Assembly: GCA_902806295.1 (NCBI GenBank)
Contig: CADCWB010000199.1
Span: 1 to 17,631, forward strand
Direction: 5' to 3'
Origin: an uncultured Sphingomonas sp.
GTDB taxonomy: Bacteria > Pseudomonadota > Alphaproteobacteria > Sphingomonadales > Sphingomonadaceae
Length of the DNA: 17,631 nucleotides
Of the stretch, positions 7,268 to 13,433 are shown in pieces. The translations under genes and the position numbers were made by a program. The notes under the pieces are model-generated. The model saw only the letters and a list, made by a program, of their open reading frames with translations. It did not search any database and was not told the DNA's origin. Position 1 is the first letter of the stretch, and each line of letters starts with the position of its first letter.

Positions 7268-7948
7268 ATGCTTGCTTATGCTGCCCACCGCCGTCCCCAC
7301 CGCAAGGCTCATCCGGCGACGCTCGCCCTTATCGTCGGCGCGCATGCGCTCGCCTTGGCCCTGCTGATCACCGCCAAGATGGAGGTCGGCGTGTTCGAGC
7401 CCGACAAGCCGCTGGTGATCCAGCCGATCCCGCTCCCCAAGGAGCCGCCCCCTCCAGAGCCAAAGGCAGAGCCTCAGCCTGCCCCCAACCCACCGATGTC
7501 CAGCCTCGATCTCCCACCGAAAACCATCACCCTGCCGCTCGACACCGGTCCGGTAATCGTCCCCGGGCCCACGCCCAAGCCGGATAGCCCGGTGATCGGC
7601 CTCAACCCTGATCCCGTGATCGTGCCGCAACCCTTGCCCCAGCCCAAACCCGTACCCGCGATCAGCAGCAAGCCGCGGCTGCTGACCTCGGGCGACCGGC
7701 TGAAGCCCCCCTATCCCGAAAACAAGCGCCGGCTGGAGGAGGAGGCCACGCTGCGCCTACGGCTGTCGATCGACGAGCGCGGCCGAGTCATCGCGGTGGA
7801 GCCGGTCGGCGCGGCCGATCCCGAGTTCCTGCGCGCCGCCCGGAGCCACCTTGTCCAGAACTGGCGCTACAAGCCTGCAATTGCCGACGGCCAGGCGACT
7901 TCGACCACGCTGGTGATCACGCTCAGCTTCAGGCTGGAAGAAGACTAG
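7268..7948 (+). CDS. tonB: TonB energy-transducing protein
   Basis: TonB couples the inner-membrane proton gradient (through ExbB-ExbD) to outer-membrane receptors for iron chelates, vitamins and sugars. The 226-residue product has a basic N-terminus, one membrane anchor at about 18-36 (LALIVGAHALALALLITA), a long periplasmic proline-rich spacer with EP/KP runs at about 52-140, and a C-terminal TonB domain from about 160 (RLEEEATLRLRLSIDERGRVIAVEPV ... WRYKPA). The start at 7268 was chosen because AAGGAGG (7256-7262) stands 5 bases before it; an upstream in-frame ATG at 7241 falls inside the candidate operator. exbB and exbD are not next to it. A hairpin 10 bp after the stop isolates it from the next gene. 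Confidence 0.93.
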   Translation: MLAYAAHRRPHRKAHPATLALIVGAHALALALLITAKMEVGVFEPDKPLVIQPIPLPKEPPPPEPKAEPQPAPNPPMSSLDLPPKTITLPLDTGPVIVPGPTPKPDSPVIGLNPDPVIVPQPLPQPKPVPAISSKPRLLTSGDRLKPPYPENKRRLEEEATLRLRLSIDERGRVIAVEPVGAADPEFLRAARSHLVQNWRYKPAIADGQATSTTLVITLSFRLEED

Positions 7949-7956
7949 CCTGCGAG

Positions 7957-7986
7957 AGGGGCTGGCGGGGCTCTCCCGCCGCCCCT
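7957..7986 (+). terminator. Strong hairpin after tonB
   Basis: AGGGGC (7957-7962) pairs with GCCCCT (7981-7986) and GGCGGG (7964-7969) with CCCGCC (7975-7980), leaving one bulged T and a GCTCT loop: 12 base pairs, nearly all G-C. There is only a weak T-tract after it (ATCTTG), so termination may be partial or factor-assisted. The 3' arm runs straight into the candidate -10 of the next gene. Confidence 0.6.
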
Positions 7987-7998
7987 ATCTTGCGCCGC
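7985..7998 (+). promoter_or_regulatory. Possible -10 element giving a leaderless transcript of the riboflavin operon
   Basis: TATCTT (7985-7990, 4 of 6 matches to TATAAT) ends 8 bases before the ATG at 7999, so initiation at the usual distance would fall at or next to the start codon. No Shine-Dalgarno sequence precedes that ATG. A recognisable -35 is lacking. Presented as a weak candidate. Confidence 0.3.
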
Positions 7999-8322
7999 AT
8001 GCCCGTTCTGCCCCGCCCTTCATCGCCGCGTGCGGCCTTTCAGGACCTCAAAGCCTTTTTCCGGCGCGGCAATCGCGACCATCTGCTCGGGGGCACCCTG
8101 GCGCTGCTGATCACCGCCATCATCGTCGTCATCTTCTTCGTGGACGAGAGCCTGAACACGGCGCCGCCGCCGCAGGTGATCTACGTTGAGAACTATGGTC
8201 CCGACCGGACCGACGCGCAGATCATCGCCGACCAGAAGCAGCGTGCGGCCGATCGCGAAGCGGCCGCCAAGGCTCGGCAGCAGGAATTCCAGAAGCTCGA
8301 AAAGCAGCTCGGCATTGAGTGA
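7999..8322 (+). CDS. Small single-pass membrane protein of unknown function
   Basis: A 107-residue protein that I do not recognise as a named family. After a short basic N-terminal stretch there is one membrane helix (about 30-48, LLGGTLALLITAIIVVIFFV), then a short region rich in proline and tyrosine (TAPPPQVIYVENYGPDRTDAQ), then a charged alanine/glutamine-rich helix likely to form a coiled coil to the C-terminus (DQKQRAADREAAAKARQQEFQKLEKQL). Positive-inside logic suggests an N-in topology with the helix in the periplasm. I chose ATG 7999 over TTG 7990. Its last 8 bases overlap the likely start of ribD, so the two are probably translationally coupled, but I see nothing that ties it to flavin chemistry. 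Confidence 0.7.
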   Translation: MPVLPRPSSPRAAFQDLKAFFRRGNRDHLLGGTLALLITAIIVVIFFVDESLNTAPPPQVIYVENYGPDRTDAQIIADQKQRAADREAAAKARQQEFQKLEKQLGIE

Positions 8323-9280
8323 TGCCGAGCTGATGGCCCAAGCTGTTGCTTTAGGAGCGGCTGCCTGCGGGACCACGGCGCCCAATCCCAACGTCGGATG
8401 CGTGATCGCTCGGAATGGCGAGGTCGTCGGCCAAGGTGCGACGCAACCCGGGGGCCGGCCGCATGCCGAGGCCGAGGCGCTTGCAGCCGCCGGCCCACTC
8501 GCCCGGGGCGCCACGCTCTACACCAGCCTGGAGCCGTGCGCTCACCGCAGCGTGCGTGGTCCGACCTGTGCCGACCTGATCATTACTGCGGGCGTTGCTC
8601 GCGTGGCGGCTGCGATGGAAGATCCCGATCAGCGAACGGCGGGTGGGGGGATGGAGCGGCTGCGAGCGGCCGGGGTTGAGGTCAGCGTCGGCGAAGCAGC
8701 CGTCGCGGCCTCCCACTCGATGGCCGGCTGGTTGACTCGTATGCGGCTTGGCCGACCGCGGATCGCGCTCAAGCTGGCGCTCTCGATCGACGGCAAGATT
8801 GCGCTCCCCTCCGGCGAGTCGAAGTGGATCACGGGTGAGGACGCCCGCGCGCACGTGCACCTGGAACGGTCTCGCGCCGACATGATCCTGGTCGGACGGG
8901 GCACCTACCTCGCGGACCAGCCGCGGCTCGACGTGCGCCTGCCGGGATTGGAGGAGCGCTCACCAAGGCGCGCCTTGCTGACTCGTGGCGAGCCGGTCGA
9001 CGGATGGGAGACGCTGGCCAGTCCGGACGACGTATTTCGACTGCATGACGTCAACGACCTGATGGTGGAAGGCGGGTCGGCGACGGCAACAGCCTTTCTC
9101 GCTGCCGACCTGGTCGACCGCATCCTGCTCTACCGGGCGCCCATCCTGATCGGAGAGGGCAGGTCGTCGGTGGGCTACATTGGCCTTGATGCGATCGGCG
9201 ACGCGCATGGACGTTGGCACTCCATTGGCCAGCAGGCGCTTGGCATCGACCGGCTCGAAGACTACGAGCGCGTTCGCTAG
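8315..9280 (+). CDS. ribD: Bifunctional riboflavin deaminase/reductase
   Basis: RibD deaminates and then reduces the pyrimidine product of GTP cyclohydrolase II in riboflavin synthesis. The N-terminal deaminase domain shows NPNVGCVI (24-31), the zinc ligands His50 of HAEAEAL and Cys75 and Cys85 of EPCAHRSVRGPTC. The C-terminal reductase has LALSIDGKIA, SKWITGEDAR, ADMILVGRGTYLADQPRLDVR and LMVEGGSATATAFL. At 321 residues it is shorter than the usual ~360, the loss being between the PRRALLT and VEGG motifs. The TTG at 8315 gives MSDAELMAQAVALG, matching family N-termini; the first in-frame ATG at 8333 would cut six residues. Three bases separate its stop from ribE. Confidence 0.9.
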   Translation: MSDAELMAQAVALGAAACGTTAPNPNVGCVIARNGEVVGQGATQPGGRPHAEAEALAAAGPLARGATLYTSLEPCAHRSVRGPTCADLIITAGVARVAAAMEDPDQRTAGGGMERLRAAGVEVSVGEAAVAASHSMAGWLTRMRLGRPRIALKLALSIDGKIALPSGESKWITGEDARAHVHLERSRADMILVGRGTYLADQPRLDVRLPGLEERSPRRALLTRGEPVDGWETLASPDDVFRLHDVNDLMVEGGSATATAFLAADLVDRILLYRAPILIGEGRSSVGYIGLDAIGDAHGRWHSIGQQALGIDRLEDYERVR

Positions 9281-9283
9281 CCC

Positions 9284-9889
9284 ATGTTCACCGGCATCAT
9301 CACCGACATCGGCACCGTCCGATCCGCCGAGCAGCGCGGCGATCTACGCCTGGTGATCGGTTGCGGCTATGACTTGGCGACAGTTGACCTTGGCGCGTCC
9401 ATCGCTTGCTCGGGCGTCTGTCTGACGGTGGTCGACAAGGGTACGGACTGGTTCGCGGTCGATGTTTCCGGTGAGACTTTGTCCCGCACTGCGCCGGGCC
9501 TGTGGCAGCTTGGCGCTCGCCTCAACTTGGAACGAGCATTGCGCATGGGCGATGAGCTTGGCGGCCATCTGGTCACCGGCCACGTCGATGATCTGGGCGA
9601 GGTGGTTGGGCTCTGTCCTGAAGGCGACTCCACTCGGATCGGCATTCGCGTGAGCCGCGGACTTGGTCCCATGATCAGCACTAAGGGCTCAATCACGATC
9701 AACGGGGTGTCGCTGACGGTCAACGAGGTGCGGGATGCTGAGGACGGCACTCACTTCGCGATCAATCTCATTCCGCACTCCGCCAACCAGACCACACTCG
9801 GCGATCTTGCTGCTGGACAACAACTAAATGTCGAGATCGACGTGCTTGCACGCTATCTCCAGCGCATGATGAGCGCAAGAACACAATAG
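9284..9889 (+). CDS. ribE: Riboflavin synthase, alpha subunit
   Basis: It dismutates two 6,7-dimethyl-8-ribityllumazine molecules to riboflavin. The 201-residue product has the expected internal duplication of two lumazine-binding barrels: MFTGIITDIGTV with GVCLTVV in the first, GHLVTGHVDDLGEV with GVSLTVNEV in the second. The C-terminus VLARYLQRM is the usual trimerisation helix. It begins 3 bp after ribD, so the two are surely co-transcribed. The ribosome binding site is weak, fitting translational coupling. Also called ribC in some species. After its stop a 54-bp gap with a palindrome precedes the next gene. Confidence 0.96.
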   Translation: MFTGIITDIGTVRSAEQRGDLRLVIGCGYDLATVDLGASIACSGVCLTVVDKGTDWFAVDVSGETLSRTAPGLWQLGARLNLERALRMGDELGGHLVTGHVDDLGEVVGLCPEGDSTRIGIRVSRGLGPMISTKGSITINGVSLTVNEVRDAEDGTHFAINLIPHSANQTTLGDLAAGQQLNVEIDVLARYLQRMMSARTQ

Positions 9890-9912
9890 AAGGTTCATCG
9901 GAACGGCTAGAC

Positions 9913-9930
9913 ATCACATCGAAATGTGAT
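9913..9930. promoter_or_regulatory. Perfect inverted repeat, candidate operator upstream of the HTH-RibB gene
   Basis: ATCACAT (9913-9919) and ATGTGAT (9924-9930) are exact inverted copies around CGAA, an 18-bp dyad of the size bound by dimeric helix-turn-helix proteins. It is the only non-coding gap inside the riboflavin operon and lies 13 bp before the start codon at 9944. A TAGACA (9908-9913) that could be a -35 overlaps its left arm, but the matching -10 is poor. As RNA it could also form a 7-bp stem. Its likely ligand is the N-terminal HTH of the protein encoded just downstream (inference). Confidence 0.6.
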
Positions 9931-9943
9931 TAGGTCGGAATCT

Positions 9944-11230
9944 ATGTCTACTACCCTCATCGACCGCCTGCACGCGGTCATCGAAACCGGCGAGATCAGC
10001 CGCGCTGGCCTTGCCCGTGCCGCTGGGCTTCATCCGAACTCGCTGCGCAAGCTCGGCTCGCCCGAGTGGAACCCGACGGCTGACACGCTGCTGCGGCTTG
10101 AGAAGCTGCTGCAACGCGGCACCACTCAAGTGCTGGTGGGCGCGGAGCAGATCATCGACGAAGCGCGGAACGGCCGCATGTTCATTTTGGTCGATGACGA
10201 CGACCGTGAGAATGAGGGCGACCTGGTCATTCCGGCCCAAATGGCCACGCCCGACGCGATCAACTTCATGGCTCGCCATGGCCGCGGGCTGATCTGCCTT
10301 GCCTTGACCCAGAGCCGGGTGGAGCAATTGCAGCTTCCGCTCATGGCTCGAAGCAACGGCACCCGGCATGAGACCGCCTTCACCGTATCGATCGAGGCCA
10401 AGACCGGCGTCACCACCGGGATCAGCGCGGCCGACCGTGCCCGCACGGTGGCGGTGGCGATCGATGCCGGCAACGGCCCGGACTCGCTGGTCTCGCCCGG
10501 CCACGTCTTTCCGCTGGTCGCGCGCCCTGGCGGCGTGCTCGTCCGTGCGGGCCATACGGAGGCGGCGGTCGACGTATCGCGCCTGGCTGGCCTTAACCCA
10601 TCGGGCGTGATCTGTGAGATCATGCGCGAGGACGGGACCATGGCCCGGCTCGACGACCTGATCGACTTCGCGCGCGCCCACGGCCTTAAGATCGGGACGA
10701 TCCGCGATCTCATCGCTTACCGGCTCAAGAAAGATAATATGGTCGAGCGCGTGGCCGACACCAGCTTCACCAGCGCCGGCGGAGCTACCTGGCAAGCGCA
10801 AGTCTTTCGCGACAAGGCGACTGGCGCCGAGCAGCTGGCGTTGGTGCTGGGGCCGTTGCACAGCGACCAGCCGGTGCTGGTCAGGATGCATAGCTTGGAC
10901 CTGTTCGCCGATGTGCTTGGCGAGCAGGGCGGCCGCTCCGGCCTGCTCGGCGGCGCGATGAGGATGATCGAGGCGGAAGGCTCAGGCGTCATTGTGGCCC
11001 TGCACGCCGCCGCACCCGGGTCGCTCTCGCGCTCGGCGGATCGCCGCGCCGGCAAGCAGGTCGAGGAGGGTGAGATGTTGCGCAGCTACGGTATCGGCGC
11101 TCAGATCCTGGCGGCGCTCAACATCCACGATATGATTCTGCTCACCAACACCCGCCACTCGCCGGTTGCGCTTGATGGCTACGGGCTGGCGATCGTGGAA
11201 GAGCGCTGCATTCCGGCGGAGAATTGCTGA
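9944..11230 (+). CDS. ribB: HTH-RibB-X fusion: 3,4-dihydroxy-2-butanone-4-phosphate synthase with N-terminal HTH and degenerate GTP cyclohydrolase II domain
   Basis: The catalytic core makes the four-carbon precursor of riboflavin from ribulose 5-phosphate. Of 428 residues, 1-57 form an XRE-like helix-turn-helix (SRAGLARAAGLHPNSLRKL, then WNPTADTLLRLEKLL). About 66-263 is the synthase, with RENEGD (88-93), GVTTGISAADRA, GHTEAAVD with His204, and CEIM with Glu225, all intact. About 264-428 aligns with GTP cyclohydrolase II but lacks its chemistry: the three zinc cysteines are replaced (HSLDLFAD and EQGGRSG where ECLTGD and RCDCG are expected) and the RQEGRG loop is missing, while YGIGAQIL and LLTN remain. 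It thus resembles the RibBX proteins known from Proteobacteria, with an added DNA-binding domain. I chose ATG 9944 over GTG 9926, which lies in the palindrome. ribH overlaps the stop by one base. Confidence 0.93.
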   Translation: MSTTLIDRLHAVIETGEISRAGLARAAGLHPNSLRKLGSPEWNPTADTLLRLEKLLQRGTTQVLVGAEQIIDEARNGRMFILVDDDDRENEGDLVIPAQMATPDAINFMARHGRGLICLALTQSRVEQLQLPLMARSNGTRHETAFTVSIEAKTGVTTGISAADRARTVAVAIDAGNGPDSLVSPGHVFPLVARPGGVLVRAGHTEAAVDVSRLAGLNPSGVICEIMREDGTMARLDDLIDFARAHGLKIGTIRDLIAYRLKKDNMVERVADTSFTSAGGATWQAQVFRDKATGAEQLALVLGPLHSDQPVLVRMHSLDLFADVLGEQGGRSGLLGGAMRMIEAEGSGVIVALHAAAPGSLSRSADRRAGKQVEEGEMLRSYGIGAQILAALNIHDMILLTNTRHSPVALDGYGLAIVEERCIPAENC

Positions 11231-11643
11231 TGGCCCGAGTGCTGATCGTCGAAGCGCGCTACTACTCCCACCTCAACGACATGCTGCTGGCCGGTGCGCG
11301 CAAGGCGCTCGCAAGCCATCACGTGGAGGTGGTCACCGTTCCCGGTGCGCTGGAAATCCCAGGCGCCATCGCGCTTGCGGCCGAGGGCGGCGAGTTCGAC
11401 GCCTTTGTCGGCTTGGGCGTGGTGATCCGCGGCGAGACCTATCATTTCGAGATCGTCGCCGGCGAAAGCGCCCGCGGAGTCATGGCCCTGACCATGGACG
11501 GCACGCCCGTCGGCAACGGGATCCTGACCGTAGAGGATGAAGCGCAGGCAATCGTCCGCGCCGATCCGGCGCAAGGTGACAAAGGCGGCGATGCAGCCCG
11601 AGCGGCTCTCGCGCTCCTCCAGGTCCAAGAGCGCTTTGCCTAG
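11230..11643 (+). CDS. ribH: 6,7-dimethyl-8-ribityllumazine synthase
   Basis: Lumazine synthase joins the RibB product to the RibD-derived pyrimidine, giving the substrate of RibE. The 137-residue protein has VPGALEIPGAI (38-48), GVVIRGETYHFEIVAGESARGVM (62-84) with the proton-relay His72, and the ring-stacking aromatic at 11-12 (EARYY). GNGILTVEDEAQAIVRA carries the phosphate-contacting arginine region. It is slightly short compared with the ~150-residue family norm. Its ATG overlaps the TGA of the RibB gene by one base, so translation is coupled. nusB, a common follower, is absent; instead a convergent SOUL gene overlaps its stop codon in the shared tetranucleotide CTAG. Confidence 0.95.
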   Translation: MARVLIVEARYYSHLNDMLLAGARKALASHHVEVVTVPGALEIPGAIALAAEGGEFDAFVGLGVVIRGETYHFEIVAGESARGVMALTMDGTPVGNGILTVEDEAQAIVRADPAQGDKGGDAARAALALLQVQERFA

Positions 11644-12263
11644 CCCAGCGCGAGCAGGACTTCGTTGCGTCTGAGCGGCGGCGGGATCATCGGTGAGTTG
11701 TAAAATGCATACTCCGGCTCGGCCGTCGCGCATTGCTCGCCATGCCGTCCTAGCCAGCCGCGGAGCCGGTCTTCCGCCGCAATCAGGCGATTGTCGTCTG
11801 CCGTGCCATGAAAGGTTGCAACGCCCACCCGCCGTGGCGGCAGTTCGATGATGGTCACTCCGTCAGGTGCTGCCGGCAGCTCGCGATCCTGCGGCAAGGT
11901 CAGCCGGACGCGCCAGCCACCCTCCACCGCATCGTCGAACAGCGGTGGATCGCTGGCCATCGGATTGCCCGCATCCTGCAGCACGGGCACGCGCATCGGC
12001 AGCCGCTCGCCCGGGCGCGACTTGGCCGTGAGATAGTCCGACAGGATTCGATAGCCTTGGTTCAGCGCTTGCTTGCGCGGGCCGGTGACCGCTGTCTCCG
12101 CTACCATGACAACCGGATAGGCCCTGATCTGCAGGTCGTTCTCGCTTGCCAGCACGCGGTAGTCCGGCTCAGGCGTCGCCTTCTCACGCAGCACATAGGC
12201 GATGCCCAGCCCGAGCAGCGCACCGCCACCGATCATTGCCCCAACCCGCCAGTCCTTGCGCAT
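11640..12263 (-). CDS. SOUL-family heme-binding protein
   Basis: A 207-residue protein with a probable N-terminal membrane anchor or signal (about 8-25, VGAMIGGGALLGLGIAYVL), then the SOUL/HBP fold: EPDYRVLASENDLQIRAYPVVMVAETAVTG, NQGYRILSDYL, the hallmark PMRVPVLQDAG, WRVRLTLPQDRELPAAP, and the end PEYAFYNSPMIPPPLRRNEVLLALG. SOUL proteins bind heme or tetrapyrrole; the bacterial role is poorly known. AAGGAG stands 8 bases before the ATG. It follows the ene-reductase gene by 30 bp on the same strand and is probably co-transcribed with it. Its stop overlaps that of ribH by 4 bases (tail to tail). Confidence 0.88.
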   Translation of the reverse strand: MRKDWRVGAMIGGGALLGLGIAYVLREKATPEPDYRVLASENDLQIRAYPVVMVAETAVTGPRKQALNQGYRILSDYLTAKSRPGERLPMRVPVLQDAGNPMASDPPLFDDAVEGGWRVRLTLPQDRELPAAPDGVTIIELPPRRVGVATFHGTADDNRLIAAEDRLRGWLGRHGEQCATAEPEYAFYNSPMIPPPLRRNEVLLALG

Positions 12264-12293
12264 CTTCGCGTCTCCTTACGTCGGGAGAATGGC

Positions 12294-13385
12294 TCAGGCC
12301 GCGCGCTGTTCCGGCAGTAGCGGATAGTCGGTGTAGCCCTCCGGACCCGCCGTATAGAAGGTCCTGGGATTAGGCTCATTTAGCAGGGCGCCGCTGCGCA
12401 GCCGCTCCACCAGGTCGGAATTGGCGATAAACGGGCGGCCGAAACTGATCGCGTCCGCAGCCCCGTCGGTCAGTCGCTGCTCAGCCGTCGTATCGACGTA
12501 ATCGGAGTTGAGGATCAGCGCTCCGCCGAACACCTTGCGGATGGCCGGACTAAGCGGGTAAACGTCCGTGGCAAGGAAGCTCGACTGGCTGCCCGGCTCA
12601 CGTAGCTCGATGCTGGCAACGCCCAGCTCGCCCAGTGCGGCGCCCGCTGCGGTGAACAGCGGGTGCGGGTCGCTGTCGTCGCAGCCCTGCACCTCGCCGT
12701 TGGGGCTGAGCCGCACGTGCGTCTTGCCTGCGCCAACTTCGGCCATCAGCGCTTCCGTCACCTCACGCAGCAGGCGGATGCGGTTCTCGATCGAACCACC
12801 GTATTCGTCCTCGCGCCGATTGGTGCCGTCGCGCAGGAACTGGTCGATCAGATAGCCATTCGCACCATGCAACTGCACTCCGTCGAACCCGGCTGCGAGC
12901 GCGTTGCGAGCGGCGCCGGCATAATCGTCGATGGTCCGACGAATGTCATCGAGGGTCGCGGTCCGCGCCTCCGCGTAGGGCTTCTTGCCGTCGAAGGTGT
13001 GCGCCTTGAAGGGCGCGGTGCTGATGCTGGCAGAGAGCGGTGCGGCGCCGTCGAGGAAGTCGGGGTGGACCAGCCGTCCCATGTGCCACAACTGCGCAAT
13101 AATCCGCCCACCGGCCTGGTGCACGGCGTCCGTCACCGGCTTCCAACCTTCGATCTGGGCCTTGCTCCACAAGCCCGGCGCGAACGGCCAGCCGAGCCCT
13201 TCCCGGTTGATGCCGGTCCCTTCCGAGATGATCAGCCCGGCCGCCGCCCGCTGGGAATAGTAGGTGCCCATTAGCGGGGTCGGAGCGCCTTCACGGGTGG
13301 CTCGTCCCCGAGTGAGGGGAGCCATGACGATGCGGTTCGGCAGCTGGAGGTCGCCGATAGTGAGTGGGTCGAACAAGCTTGGCAT
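12294..13385 (-). CDS. Old Yellow Enzyme family alkene reductase (NADH:flavin oxidoreductase)
   Basis: An FMN-dependent ene-reductase of the NemA/OYE type, reducing activated C=C bonds (enones, maleimides, nitro esters). The 363-residue barrel starts SLFDPLTIGDLQLPNRIVMAPLTRGRA, with the FMN region at 9-30. The substrate pair His173 and Asn176 with Tyr178 stands in QLHGANGYLIDQFLRDGTNRR, followed by DEYGGSIENRIRLLREV. ISFGRPFIANSDLVERL is the late phosphate-binding motif. I chose ATG 13385 over GTG 13394 since family N-termini begin close to SLFDP. It is divergent from the EamA transporter gene across 48 bp and is followed by the SOUL gene. Physiological substrate unknown; the FMN cofactor links it only loosely to the nearby riboflavin operon. 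Confidence 0.93.
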   Translation of the reverse strand: MPSLFDPLTIGDLQLPNRIVMAPLTRGRATREGAPTPLMGTYYSQRAAAGLIISEGTGINREGLGWPFAPGLWSKAQIEGWKPVTDAVHQAGGRIIAQLWHMGRLVHPDFLDGAAPLSASISTAPFKAHTFDGKKPYAEARTATLDDIRRTIDDYAGAARNALAAGFDGVQLHGANGYLIDQFLRDGTNRREDEYGGSIENRIRLLREVTEALMAEVGAGKTHVRLSPNGEVQGCDDSDPHPLFTAAGAALGELGVASIELREPGSQSSFLATDVYPLSPAIRKVFGGALILNSDYVDTTAEQRLTDGAADAISFGRPFIANSDLVERLRSGALLNEPNPRTFYTAGPEGYTDYPLLPEQRAA

Positions 13386-13433
13386 GCGCCGCACAGATGG
13401 CTACGAGCCGGACGCTTGGCTAGTGCCACCCAT

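Noticed and set aside
6710..7630. A 306-codon antisense frame across gltX end and tonB start
   Set aside because: It runs through two real genes and the tonB regulatory gap; the product has repetitive Gly/Arg/Ser composition and no recognisable fold.
9890..9943. FMN riboswitch before the riboflavin genes
   Set aside because: The gap is only 54 bases, too short for the ~140-base RFN element, and I see no RFN-like conserved segments here or before ribD, whose upstream is coding.
9914..10891. A 325-codon antisense frame over the RibB gene
   Set aside because: Low-complexity charged product without motifs, entirely within a well-supported gene on the other strand.
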